Below are positions 49,901 through 59,187 of a stretch of DNA of 64,000 bases, piece after piece. Location of the stretch: positions 5,645,087 to 5,709,086 of the forward strand of contig OX442314.1 of the NCBI GenBank assembly GCA_949358305.1, read 5' to 3'. This stretch comes from Strigamia acuminata (Eukaryota; Arthropoda; Chilopoda; Geophilomorpha; Linotaeniidae). The notes beneath the pieces are model-generated. The model worked only from the letters and a program-made list of their open reading frames with translations, made no database searches and had not been told where the DNA came from. A program made the position numbers and the translations under genes. Position 1 is the first letter of the stretch. Each line of letters begins with the position of its first letter.

Positions 49901-51674
49901 AGCCAGAGCGCGTCAACAGAAGCAAGTTTCGACGCCTCCTGGAGCTGTTGCGCCATTACCACCTTTAATACCGCCATTGCCATCACCAAATATGCCAACT
50001 GCATTGTTTCCGACTCCTAATGTGTTGAGCCCACCTGCAGGACCATCTGGAGCTGCGCGACCGAATTATGACGGATATGGAGGTCCGGATTCGGATTCGT
50101 CGGACGATTCGACAACTTATCAACCAGCATGGATGGGGCGTGCAGGATTTATGCCACAGCAAGTGCGTCAAGATCGATCACAATTTCAAAGAAATGCGAC
50201 GAGACGCCCTGTTGCTGATGAACAACAAGACGAAGAAGAGGACGAGGCCGAGCGACTCCATGAGGCGCCGCAGGACCACCAACCATTTCGTCTGATACCA
50301 ACTATTAACGAAATAATTCGTCGACAACACGAAGACACGTGGAGCGCCGAGTTAATCGAATATCTTGATCAAGGACATTTGCCCAACGACCAAGTACAAG
50401 CAGCGCGTATCAGGCATCGTGCCGTAGATTTTGCTATGTACAAGGGAATGTTATGTCGTTATCCACCGATTGACATAAATAAAATTCGCCGTAGAAGACA
50501 AATCTATTTGCCCCTAATGTTACGCGAACAATATTTCAAGGCTCTGCATTACCCGCCGAGCTGCGGACATTTAGGAGTTGAGAAAACACTTCATCGACTC
50601 CGGGCCCGAGTTTATTGGCCAAAAATGAAGGAGGACGTTTTGCTTTGGATTCAAAAATGTGAACCATGTCAACGAGCTAAGCCGTTAAATCGCCTTCCAT
50701 ATGGACCAATGATTATGGCCAAACCACGACATTTGTTTCACACAATTTACATCGATTATTATGGTAAGAAACCCCGATCGATTGGAGGACATTGTTACGC
50801 ATTAGTAATTGTGGATGCCGCCAGTCGATGGTTGGATGTGAGATTGACCGAGACATCTGACTGGAAAACAACAATCAAACAATTGCAAGGATTTATTCAG
50901 CGATGGGCATTTCCAAAAGTTATTATAAGTGACAATGCGCCAGCTTTCCGATCAATGGAATTCCAGGCTGCATGTCAGAGTTTTGGCGCCATCAATCGCT
51001 ACACGGCTGTTTATCACCCACAGGGGAACTTAGCCGAAAGATTAAGCCAAGCATTGAAAAACTGCATTTTGGCATATATTGAAGAGCATGTGCGCTGGGA
51101 CGTTCACATTGGATATTTTGTGCTAGCAATCAACTCAGCCTATCAAGCTTCACTTCGGTATTCTCCTTGTCAGGTGGTGACGGGACAAGAGGCGCGTTAT
51201 CCAGGTGATTTCGATTCGGACACCGACGATGGACAGCCGCTGCCGCCAGCACGAGCGCGAGAGACGCATGAATTGATGAGAGAATTGCGAAATAATGCCA
51301 CTGCAAATTTACAAAAAGCTCAAATTAGACATAAACGTTGGTTCGATCGAAAAAGAAGACCACACGATTTCAAACCAGGCGATTTTGTGTCTATTAAAAA
51401 TCGACAATTGTCATCAGCGGACCGACAGTTTGCTGCAGGACTTCGACAGAGGACGGAAGGCGTTTACGTAATCCATAAATTAACTGGACCCAATACTGTC
51501 ATTCTTATGGACAAGGATGGTCGTCGAATGCTGCCGTATAACGTCGTGGAATTGCGCCATTGGTTCAATAATGATGATGATTTGGACCAAACGGACGCAA
51601 CAATGATCGAAAAACATGTTGCTGCGTTTACATCGGAAATTGAAACCATTATCGCTTCATTTTCGATAAAATAA
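46806..51674 (+). CDS. gypsy-2 pol: protease, RT, RNase H, integrase
   Basis: A 1622-codon frame; the true N-terminus is probably set by the frameshift at 46908, not by ATG 46806. Protease: VALLDSGAQTCVMSESLF (DSG), GRDFCRAVG. RT: DWRTAMDFRPMNAQTLP, IIDGREAFHQIGV, MPFGPINGPATL, YLDDVIIF. RNase H: LQTDASYSGLGAALMQ, NYSVTEIECLAAVWA. About residues 990-1130 form a linker with an AT-hook-like GRPKGSKNKKRPPP and a Pro-rich stretch. Integrase: H...H...CEPCQ zinc finger, YIDYYGKKPRS, SDNAPAF and NLAERLSQALKN (D, D, E), then a basic C-terminal GPY-like domain (KPGDFVSIKNRQL). No breaks. Confidence 0.92.
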   Translation: MEKNTNGQMVYVRQAIMEACVPRLWQGMESSVGKRKRPAQSMSPESGSDTIIKDSTEKKTEESPDVDRSTTPSTPTPEAPSAVREDNNKSLTPSTDIKLTTLIKTDSSKSKIKIPGVVTPQPTKSAQLSSVKAKETPKKPTSLTTQSETLQTNFVLLSPEELQKSEEPRIEITKTDRFNREAPYIKITWASVSFVALLDSGAQTCVMSESLFNKLKANMGLELLELHETVRTAADDKIPVKGSVKLSVRAPLAVISFICLIIPKTSEDLLLGRDFCRAVGLCTDFELCQWYLKGSPERRQFMTLEQANKSESVLLFPIKKPDDTKNSAKDVPKVVINNINCILLEHRSLSQEIFEYPNDDAQHQIKRIRNRTRDQWSFIWSPKRKDSIKKSRRFNSSLFSTLSQRRRARRQRRRLYELSPTIKQLNTQGRQLLRRVDENALMARVHDHSTISEPPLDVNVLQYQPSSDPTQLDWIYDQLWSSLTVPQIRLLIQTLRPISKVFREEVGLCNNTQFEVNLKPDFRPIHVPVRPVNPAKKMVIDAYLDQKLKQGIIRRSKSDCAVAPVVVPKKTGDWRTAMDFRPMNAQTLPDVYPLPDIDNIFSYLGGSNWFSIIDGREAFHQIGVRPGDERFLAFITHRGLFEYVRMPFGPINGPATLQRAMNKTLSKYLYKFVFVYLDDVIIFSKTFEEHVQHLKIILQALDEAGFTMNANKTELCRTSLEVLGHIVEAGHIKPNPNKVTAIQYFPAPTNIKELQRFKGMIGYYQSFFPNYSKTCEVFRPLLKKDSEWNWTIQHQEAFNSLKRGLAEPTLHRRFPDWTKPYILQTDASYSGLGAALMQLNDQGERTPIAFASRALNSAEKNYSVTEIECLAAVWAVKRFRVYLEMMNFYLESDHLSLKWLFQQREPKGRLARWVLSLSEYKFTFLYCSGAQNRVADALSRAPVEPSEPLDADDSPLVDETCYIAYFDDPNDWPKLPIINIIGVGLAAAQQRNNAAVMTRAQRRQQQIKPKLGRPKGSKNKKRPPPNYQVLTRARARQQKQVSTPPGAVAPLPPLIPPLPSPNMPTALFPTPNVLSPPAGPSGAARPNYDGYGGPDSDSSDDSTTYQPAWMGRAGFMPQQVRQDRSQFQRNATRRPVADEQQDEEEDEAERLHEAPQDHQPFRLIPTINEIIRRQHEDTWSAELIEYLDQGHLPNDQVQAARIRHRAVDFAMYKGMLCRYPPIDINKIRRRRQIYLPLMLREQYFKALHYPPSCGHLGVEKTLHRLRARVYWPKMKEDVLLWIQKCEPCQRAKPLNRLPYGPMIMAKPRHLFHTIYIDYYGKKPRSIGGHCYALVIVDAASRWLDVRLTETSDWKTTIKQLQGFIQRWAFPKVIISDNAPAFRSMEFQAACQSFGAINRYTAVYHPQGNLAERLSQALKNCILAYIEEHVRWDVHIGYFVLAINSAYQASLRYSPCQVVTGQEARYPGDFDSDTDDGQPLPPARARETHELMRELRNNATANLQKAQIRHKRWFDRKRRPHDFKPGDFVSIKNRQLSSADRQFAAGLRQRTEGVYVIHKLTGPNTVILMDKDGRRMLPYNVVELRHWFNNDDDLDQTDATMIEKHVAAFTSEIETIIASFSIK
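46902..46908 (+). promoter_or_regulatory. -1 ribosomal frameshift site (GGGAAAC)
   Basis: G GGA AAC sits in the gag frame with the spacing X XXY YYZ required for -1 slippage. After the slip the pol frame (KRKRPAQSMSPES) continues for about 1590 codons. A downstream stem or pseudoknot was not worked out. Confidence 0.75.
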
Positions 51675-52204
51675 CTTAATTTCTTTTCATTTTATAATTT
51701 TATTTCTTTCTTTGCTTTGCCCAGCCTTCTTTCCTTCCTGTGTTTATAATTTTCCCTGCTTTAAACCAAATATTTACGGAGGATAGACGCTGAAAATAGT
51801 AAGTAAAGATTAGTTTAGGAATTTGAAATTCATCAATTTAAAATGATGATACAAAATTTACTAAGTCCAAACTCATGCTTCTTCGAAGTGCGTGATTAAA
51901 TCTCGTTCACGCGAGAGGTCCGTGTCATATTTTATGACAAGGCGACCCCGTAGCGAGACCGCGTGTATTAAAGACATGTGAGGGCACGACTTAGCCACAT
52001 TTTAATTTGCGTCTGAATAGTCGCGCCTCAAAAAACTTAACAATCACTTAAATTGGATAAATATTGTTAGAAATTGTGCGTCTATCACCCGTAAGTACTT
52101 TCTATCTCACAACAATTCATTTTTAATTGAATATTTTCGTTAAAATAACTTTTTCTTTCTGGAAAATTTCCATTTCTTTTAGTTTCACTTTACGATAATT
52201 TATT
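51675..52204 (+). promoter_or_regulatory. gypsy-2 pol-ORF3 spacer: possible internal promoter and small intron
   Basis: Holds TATTAAAG (51966-51973) about 120 bp before a donor-like CCC/GTAAGT at 52091. A pyrimidine-rich acceptor TTTCCATTTCTTTTAG ends at 52182, 23 nt before the ORF3 ATG. A 92-nt intron here would give a spliced ORF3 message. Alternatively only the acceptor is used, with a donor far upstream, as in subgenomic env messages. Inference from motifs only. Confidence 0.45.
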
Positions 52205-55069
52205 ATGGCGTCCTACGATCCAAAAGTAACAATTACGATTCCAAAACCAACGCAAAAAGGTTATCCAAAATACCTGCCGATGCCACCAATTGAAGCGTCG
52301 GGCGAAGGACTGGTGCCACGCTTTCATCCGGACCACCCAAACGACCAAAGTTTTCCAAACTATGAACTGTGCCCAGTTTGTAGCGGAACGGGATTTGAAA
52401 TATACCAACTGCGGGCGCCACGAGAATGCCGAGCGTGTCGGGGCGGCGGTGACTTGCGTCGTTGCAAATTTCGGAAATGGATGCGCCTTATGTTCGCTTA
52501 TGTATTGGGCTACGAGTCGATAGATAAAACTTCGTTGGCTGGAGTGGATTTTCCGCCGCCGAGGATTCCATTCGGCAGTGCAAACGCCATCGCTCGTTTT
52601 CGTCATGCACACGCGTCATATTTGGCACGCATAAAGCAATTGGCGAAGGAGAAGGGAATCCGGCCGTTAACTTGGAAATATCCAGAGGGAGCCTACATAA
52701 TTGCCGGCGAGCAACCTGCCGAGCTTCCGGACCAGTTTGTGACGCCTGAAGGAAAGACCTACGATGTGGAATCGGGTATAGAACTGTATTTGACGGCGCC
52801 TAATGTAATCGCGGATGCGAAAAGAGCGTATTCGGAGCCGGAGAGAGTTGCGGCCGATTTGCCGTTTCAACATTCAAATCTGCGTCCGCGACATACGTAC
52901 GAGGAGCGGAGCACGCACCGTTTGAAGGAATACACGCAGAAAGTAACGAAAAGGATCGGAGCAGAGGCGAACCGGGACACTCACTTCGTGACGGGACGAT
53001 CCGGACCAGCATTGGACGTCTCTTCAGTCATCATTGAGGAAAACGGAGCGGTTGGTGGAGCGCCTATTGCGTCGCCTATCATCGAATCGACTAAAGAGCT
53101 TTCGTTGGGCGATCAAGTGATTAAAAAGGTAAAGAAGAATGAAGAAAACAGAAGAGAGAGAGAAAAAATTAGTAATATCAACACGATGTCGACCCCGATT
53201 ATCAAAACGGAATCGAGTGTGACGGCGGCGGAGGCGAAGTCAACCAACGTTACTACGGTGACCACTGCTGCGCCAATTGTCATTCCTTACTTTTATGTCG
53301 TGAAGAACAAATCGTCTTCGATTGAGACGTCTGAATCAAGCCAAGCTGCTCGATCTGTCGACACCACTACTGTGACCCAATCGAATGTGACGCCCAAGAT
53401 GATGACTTCAGTTGCTGCGACATCAGTGCCGATTACGTACTCCAAAATTGCAACTTCAAACACACAAATGGACACAATTGCTGATTTTAATACAAAACTA
53501 ATTAAAGCTGATTTTTCCCCACAGGTTGACCGAGATATTAAGGCGTTACTAAACTTTACACCGTCTTCATCCATCGCGAATATCGCTGCCGAGATTGCGA
53601 GAGATGCGGAGGAGTGCGCAAAGATCCACGACGTCAAGAAATTGGAAAACAAGATTTCTAATCCAATTGCTAAGGCCATTTCAGCGGTCTCAAACGGATC
53701 AACGTCGTCTGAGGGATGCGCGTCTCTGAAGCCACGTTATCTCCAGGGATTCGACCGAAATGGATGTACGATGCGCCCAGACCGTATTTTCACTCAGATG
53801 TCCGAAATATTCCGGCGCCACGAGCTTGAGATACTGTACCCCATGGAGAACAGGGGTCAAGGACGAATCAACCTGAGATCGGAAGGATGGAGCGAACTCT
53901 TCAAGATGTCGATTAATTTGGATTTCAACGTCAGCGCCTCGGACTTCAAGACGGTCGTCGGAACGATTTTCGGACGCCTCGGGAACATCGCGAAGGAAAT
54001 TGAAGCGAAAATGACAAAGGACTGTACCGGAGACGAACACGCGGTCCATCACCTCATTGTGCACGCCGTGCACTTTAATTTAAAAGAGATCATCACCCAA
54101 ATGCATCAGAGTCGTCGTGACGCTGTCAAACGATTTCGAGAGGCCGACGCGCTCAAAGAGGCCCAGCGACTGGAGGACGAGAAAAATGCGCCCGCCAAAC
54201 CACCACTGGATCCAGAATTGATCATGACGGAGGATGAAATTAAGAACTTTTCAGAGAAAATTCTCATCGAACTGGCGCCTGAGAAATTGGTGCAACAATT
54301 CGAGGATGCGATTGCTGAGAATCCAAGATTGGCGGATCCCCGAACCAAATATTCGTTCAGATACGACCCCGTAATTGTGGCGGACACAGGAGTACTCGCC
54401 TCGGAGTTATCATCGGATGTGGATTATTCGATGTCGGATGTCGAATCGCTTCGCGAGTCAACGGGCGATGAGGAAAACCACAAGGCATTTCTGGCGGCGC
54501 GGGAACACGACAAAATTGAAGTGATTCAGGTCGACGAGCCTTTCAGACTTCCTGGAGTAGGACGAGGCGGTGCAAAGGCTGGACGTCGATCGCCGTTGAT
54601 GTCGAGGATGCCAAAAATGATTTTGACACCGCCAAAGGAGAGTGACGACAATACAAGCGAGGTTGTCACGCGTGAGAGTTTACGCGAACCGGTCGAACTG
54701 AAGCCTAAGGAGAAGCGTCTCGTGGAGCCAACCTGCGCGTTAGCAATTATGGAGGAGATTATCCCGATAGATGATATTTTCTACTCATTGCCGTGGGAGC
54801 CTAAAATCGAATTGGTCGTGGATTGGAGTGTTCTGACGCGCCTTTTCGAAACGATCATCTTTTCGGACTTGCAGCTTGACCACAGCGCGGGCGAAAAGTT
54901 ATTGTCCATCATTAAACAGTATTATGTTGGAGATTTCCTGTACCGAGTGAACAGAATTAGCCAAAAATGTTACGCGACTTCTAAACAACAGGTGAGAGTG
55001 ATCCTCGTGAAAACAGCGCTTAGACTGGTCTATTATGCGATGGACGGTCAGGGCGCGTCTGCATTTTAA
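52205..55069 (+). CDS. gypsy-2 third ORF, 954 aa, unknown function (not env-like)
   Basis: ATG 52205 (MASYDPKVTITIPKPTQK) to TAA 55067-55069, no interruption. Residues 56-63 (CPVCSGTG) and 75-82 (CRACRGGG) are two CxxCxGxG motifs as in DnaJ-type zinc fingers; C87 follows. About 300-480 is Ser/Thr-rich and probably disordered. About 500-640 looks helical and globular (FTQMSEIFRRHELEILYP, FKTVVGTIFGRLGNIAKEI). About 640-690 is charged (RFREADALKEAQRLEDEKN). 690-800 is acidic, and the last 100 residues are globular (DWSVLTRLFETIIF, VNRISQKCYAT). No signal peptide, transmembrane helix, furin site or fusion peptide is apparent. I do not recognise the protein. Position and intact frame imply a function for the element. 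Confidence 0.85.
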   Translation: MASYDPKVTITIPKPTQKGYPKYLPMPPIEASGEGLVPRFHPDHPNDQSFPNYELCPVCSGTGFEIYQLRAPRECRACRGGGDLRRCKFRKWMRLMFAYVLGYESIDKTSLAGVDFPPPRIPFGSANAIARFRHAHASYLARIKQLAKEKGIRPLTWKYPEGAYIIAGEQPAELPDQFVTPEGKTYDVESGIELYLTAPNVIADAKRAYSEPERVAADLPFQHSNLRPRHTYEERSTHRLKEYTQKVTKRIGAEANRDTHFVTGRSGPALDVSSVIIEENGAVGGAPIASPIIESTKELSLGDQVIKKVKKNEENRREREKISNINTMSTPIIKTESSVTAAEAKSTNVTTVTTAAPIVIPYFYVVKNKSSSIETSESSQAARSVDTTTVTQSNVTPKMMTSVAATSVPITYSKIATSNTQMDTIADFNTKLIKADFSPQVDRDIKALLNFTPSSSIANIAAEIARDAEECAKIHDVKKLENKISNPIAKAISAVSNGSTSSEGCASLKPRYLQGFDRNGCTMRPDRIFTQMSEIFRRHELEILYPMENRGQGRINLRSEGWSELFKMSINLDFNVSASDFKTVVGTIFGRLGNIAKEIEAKMTKDCTGDEHAVHHLIVHAVHFNLKEIITQMHQSRRDAVKRFREADALKEAQRLEDEKNAPAKPPLDPELIMTEDEIKNFSEKILIELAPEKLVQQFEDAIAENPRLADPRTKYSFRYDPVIVADTGVLASELSSDVDYSMSDVESLRESTGDEENHKAFLAAREHDKIEVIQVDEPFRLPGVGRGGAKAGRRSPLMSRMPKMILTPPKESDDNTSEVVTRESLREPVELKPKEKRLVEPTCALAIMEEIIPIDDIFYSLPWEPKIELVVDWSVLTRLFETIIFSDLQLDHSAGEKLLSIIKQYYVGDFLYRVNRISQKCYATSKQQVRVILVKTALRLVYYAMDGQGASAF

Positions 55070-55900
55070 GAAAATAAAATTCATGAATTGACTTTGAAAA
55101 CCTACAAGTGACTTTGCGCCTCGGACCCATATACGAACTGTTGTGTGTGTGTGGACTTTATTGTGATAATTGTGATACAAACGATAAGTGTTATAATTGT
55201 TTAAAATGTGATTGTTATACGCCTCGATGAAGATTTTTTACGTAAAGTTCCGTGAAAACTCAAACGCCTACGAAAGAAGATAATATTCGTTTGCGAACTT
55301 TTTATTTTTTGATATTTATATTTTACTAATCATTTTTGCTAATCATTTTTATTAACCATTTGTGATCATTGAAATTTTGCTATCCTTATATTGTAATAAT
55401 TGACGCCAAATCAGCGCCTAATCAATATTTTTATTTGCTAATAATTTACATTTTTATAGAAATTTTGCCACCCATAGGCATTGTTAATTAATCTTGAATT
55501 ATTTTATTTTCTAGTCATAACACAAAGTACCATTGTTGATGTCAAGTGTTATCAAATAGTTTAACAAATTTTATAATTTTATTTAGAATTTAGTCGTAAT
55601 TAGCGCCTAAACGTCTATTGATTTTGTTAATTTTTAATCAAACGATTTTTTACAATATTCCTCTCCTAAACCCATTTGTTTGTGTTTGTTTGTTTTTGTC
55701 TGTAATTGCGCCAAGTTGTGCGCCTGTTGCGTCTGTCCAAATAAATCCCTACCTGTGTTATGTGTTTATTATGAGATTAATGTTGTTGATTCATTATTTT
55801 TATTTATTTATATGTTCGAATTTTTATCAATCATGTTGTTAACTCCATTTAGATGTTGATTATATAAAAACCATATAATAAACATCTAGGTGGGGGGGAA
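55070..55900 (+). other. gypsy-2 3' untranslated region and polypurine tract
   Basis: AT-rich, non-coding. Several GCGCCTAA / CGCCTA motifs recur (55405, 55605, 55720). It ends AGGTGGGGGGGAA (55888-55900), the polypurine tract directly before the 3' LTR. Confidence 0.7.
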
Positions 55901-56943
55901 TGTCACGGTCCTGACTTTAGACAGTAATAATTTTCAAAATTTTAAGCGCATTTTGCGCCTTTCCTTTAAATTTTCCCCAATCATATTGAGAAATTGTTCT
56001 AGTTTCCCTAAATTATTTTATTTTTCCCAAATCTAAATTTATTATTTTATTTTATATTATTTTCCTTATTTTTGATATTTATCTTTAATTTGGCCTGGTT
56101 TTAATCACCCCATCCAGACAATTCATGAGAATTCTGCAATAAGTTGATATAATCGCGCTCTAAATTTACATATTTCACCCCTGATCGCCTGTTTTCTGCT
56201 CGGTCCCCATTGGAAATTGACTTGGCCTTTGACATGTGATCAGAGGTGACTTGTTCTGTCAAGACATTTTTGACAGAGAGAATAATTTTCGCCTTCGACT
56301 AGTCAACATCTTCTGTCTTAAACTGGAAGATTTCCAAGTGCGATTATGTTGCGTCTCAACGCATACGGTCACATTGCAGCCCGAATTCTCATGTTAGTCT
56401 AACTAACCACAACATTTATTATTTGCCCATTATTTGCGTACAAATTACTGGAAAAACGGCGTATTCGACGGTCTCAATTCGTCAATACATTTTATGCCAC
56501 GACTGTGACTTCCTCCTCGGCCTAGACATTTTGAACTCATACTCGTCTCAATTGCGTATTCATTTCATTATCGACGGTTCGACGACGTTGTCTGCGGTTT
56601 GGTACCTGTTTGCGCGTTCACCCAACGTTTGCGCGTATTCAGGAGAAGAAACATACTCTTCGTAAGTACGCCTAGCATATGACGACATTTTCCCTAGTGA
56701 AGAGCGATGTTTTGGTCTTAAAATTCGAAGTATCAACGTTCGCCATTTTGTACGGCGCCCGAATTGAATCCTGCACCCATAAAATACAGATTTCACGAAT
56801 AGACGCTGTCTTAACCTAGCTACCACCCCCGGCAAAGTTTTAAGAGTTGCAGCGCCTGCGAACCTAAATTTTCTGGTTATTACAATCCCTGGAAATTCTT
56901 AAATTTCCGAAACCATTGTTAAAAAGTCGACTACGACGTGACA
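55901..56943 (+). repeat. gypsy-2 3' LTR (1043 bp)
   Basis: Same bounds and length as 43823-44865. Followed by the second copy of the GTGT duplication. Confidence 0.95.
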
Positions 56944-57139
56944 GTGTTTTCAGACTTTTGACTCACCCTGTATTTGTGTGATGGAACAAAATTTTTTTTA
57001 AAAAAGGTACATTTTAATAAATATAAGTTTCACCGATTGCACCAGAGCCATTAATTGAGTTTCCTAGCTGTTATACAGTCATGGATGCATCAGCATATTG
57101 ATGATATACAAGGATACGAGTTGGCCACTTAGATAGAGC

Positions 57140-57455
57140 TTGGATGCCTCCATTTTGTTTTGAGTTTCACAAGCCTCAAAATCACTTCTTATCAAAATCA
57201 CAAAAACTACCTTTTAGATGTTTTTGGGATTTTGTGTTTTTACTCTCTTGTGCTTTAGTGAATGTGAATGTGATTGGTAGAACAGATATCACATGGCAAT
57301 ACTCAAAAATCACAAAGTTGTCCAGATCACACAATTGCAAAATTGACTGGGTTAATTCAATGTAATCCCATTTTTGTAGGCATCAAAAAATAATGATTTT
57401 GTGATTAATGCAAAATCACAAAATTGCAAAATCATTCATATAATGAAACCCCCTA
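57140..57455. repeat. Long-TIR MITE arm, TAGGGGGTTTCATTA family (opposite orientation)
   Basis: Ends ATATAATGAAACCCCCTA; rich in CACAAAATTGCAAAATC. Partner of 37107-37400. 56973-57139 before it shows nothing I recognise. Confidence 0.5.
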
Positions 57456-57667
57456 TTGTATCAATACTATTAATGTGGTCAAATAGGATATCCAGTCGTG
57501 ATCTTGAATGTGACCCGGACAATCATTTTCAAGGTCGTATAACACCATCGAATTAGTACTATGCAACAATCTTCAGTCTTTTTCAAGAAAAATAGTGTTT
57601 CCAGACTTTTGACTCACCCTGTATAGTAAATTCAATCAAAATGTTAATAAAATATCTTCTTTGCAAG
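57456..57667 (+). repeat. Rearranged foldback MITE fragment and intron end
   Basis: Contains pieces of the 43140-43822 family (ATTAATGTGGTCAAATAGGA, ATCATTTTCAAGGTC, GAATTAGTACTATGCAAC), then GTGTTTCCAGACTTTTGACTCACCCTGTA and the splice acceptor ATCTTCTTTGCAAG. The last 80 bp parallel 3208-3290. Confidence 0.5.
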
Positions 57668-58451
57668 CTTTCCCTTTACAAAGACTGATTTACCACTTTG
57701 CAAATGTTCAAAGATGACCCATGAACTATATGGTATTGCAAATCGTTTAATTGAAACTACCGATCCAACTGCTGATTGTCTATGTCGACGTCCATGCGAA
57801 CAGCTAAGATTTATAACATACACTGATGCGGGCATAGCAGATGATAAAAACATTATATCTGTGTCACTAGCAATAACTAATAATAAAATCAACGTTTATG
57901 AAGAACGTTACACATATGATGTTATTGCTTTACTATCAGATTTAGGAGGCAATCTGGGCCTATTTCTCGGTCTATCTTTAACCGCCTTGCCTGAAATCGC
58001 TTGGTATCTATCAAGCATTTTGAAAAAAAGACCGGTTAATAAGATTCGCCATGTTTATGACAAATGCACAAAGAATATAATTGTGAGTCAAGAGCAAATT
58101 AAAAGAAATGTAATTTCACTTTATCTTAAGACAATTCTGGTTATAATTTGCTCGGGAGTCACTTTGTATTGCTTGGAAATTCGTGTAAACTACTATATTG
58201 AAGAACCGGTAACAAAAATTGTGAGAATAGTTCCACGACACTTTACCGAATTTCCGTCTGTTACAATCTGTGGTGAACCACAAGATGATGCTATTGATGA
58301 AGCCACATTGAATTTAAAGAAACAGACTAACAGGACCTGCGATAACATATCACCGTGGCATTTGTTCAACGACAATTTATCATTGGATGAAATCTGGGAA
58401 AAACTCAACGTCCATGAAACAGTCACACTTAATAATGAATTAGTTGATAAG
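57668..58451 (+). CDS. DEG/ENaC gene B, bridging exon (double subunit)
   Basis: Paralogue of 3291-4074, same 784-nt length and architecture: late ectodomain (LPLCKCSKMTHELYG, CLCRRPCEQL), YEERYTYDVIALLSDLGG, GLFLGLS filter, TM2, a basic linker (RPVNKIRHVYDKCTKN), TM1 (LKTILVIICSGVTLYCL), then FPSVTICGEPQDD and N-glycosylation sites. About 28 residues differ from the gene A copy, concentrated before TM2 and in the linker. ATG 57714 is internal. The exon starts in phase 2, fitting the cysteine exon at 24901-25007, and ends in phase 0 at donor GTATAT. Confidence 0.7.
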
Positions 58452-58510
58452 GTATATTTCTTAATCTAACCATGGCTCAAATATTATATTAAACTATTTA
58501 ATATTTATAG

Positions 58511-58595
58511 TATTTTCGTGGATATAAAACAATACTTAATGTATCAAAAAGTCTTATTCCCCTTCCTTTTGGACATTGTACACAAATAAATTCAG
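58511..58595 (+). CDS. DEG/ENaC gene B, small ectodomain exon of the second subunit
   Basis: 85 nt between ATTTATAG and GTACGT, encoding YFRGYKTILNVSKSL then PFGHCTQINS. Same phases as 4134-4218. The downstream cysteine and terminal exons of the second subunit were not found before the window ends. Confidence 0.6.
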
Positions 58596-58706
58596 GTACG
58601 TATTTCTCAAACACATATGGATCCAGTCTCTTAAGTTAGTTTTAATGGGCCCGAATTTCTCACGTTTATTCATAACATCAGATGCCTAATTTGGAAATTC
58701 ACACTA

Positions 58707-59187
58707 GGTGCATTCAAAAACTCTAAAACGTATGCAAAACTCGTTTCGTGTTTGTACGTTACGTCATTCCCATGGATGTACTTCATTTTAGCGATTTTAT
58801 TTTAGCGACAGTGCTGGACTGGCAAGGCGGGCTACCGGGAGTTTCCCGGTGGCCCGTGGCTCGGTGGCCCGTGGCCGACCCGCTCGATCCGCCGTCGCCC
58901 GTCCCGTCCCGATCCGCCGTCGCCCGTCCCGTCCCGATCCGCCGTCGCCCGTCCCGATCCGCCGTCATTCGTCCCGTTATACAGTATATAGCATGTAGTT
59001 TTTTTGTAATAAGTATGACGTCTACATTATTGCGCAATGCGCATGTTCAATTTAAAAGCATTCTGGTTCTGCACATCCGGACTGGTGTCATGGCGTCATG
59101 CTCTCACCATCGCCGTCGCCAAGAAGAACCAGTTTGCACATTGGTTATATACATCATAAACACAGCAAACATCAAAGAAAATTATGA
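58707..59187. mobile_element. Truncated duplicate of the TIR element with hAT 5' end
   Basis: GGTGCATTCAAAAACTC at 58707 after TA, then the hAT start CAGTGCTGGACTGG at 58809, whose first 379 bp follow to 59187. Then the sequence changes abruptly to GTTTTAATGAGGCC. The transposase and right ends are absent. No difference from 4330-4810 is visible by eye. The insertion predates duplication of the gene or was copied by conversion. Confidence 0.85.

Larger units (their letters stand above)
43823..56943 (+). mobile_element. Ty3/gypsy retrotransposon 'gypsy-2' with a third ORF (13.1 kb)
   Basis: 1043-bp LTRs flank gag, pol and an extra 954-codon ORF. A 4-bp duplication GTGT lies at 43819-43822 and 56944-56947. 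The primer site is 4 nt inside the 5' LTR, and a G-rich polypurine tract touches the 3' LTR. LTRs look identical and all three ORFs are open, so this insertion is recent and may be autonomous. It sits inside a foldback MITE within the gene B intron. A related solo LTR is at 11864-12813. Confidence 0.95.

Noticed and set aside
52205-55069. Retroviral-type envelope gene
   Set aside because: No signal peptide, transmembrane anchor, cleavage site or fusion peptide is visible; the zinc-type CxxCxGxG motifs argue otherwise.
57714-58469. Stand-alone 251-aa gene starting at ATG 57714
   Set aside because: Same reasoning; acceptor at 57667 and donor at 58452 define an exon.
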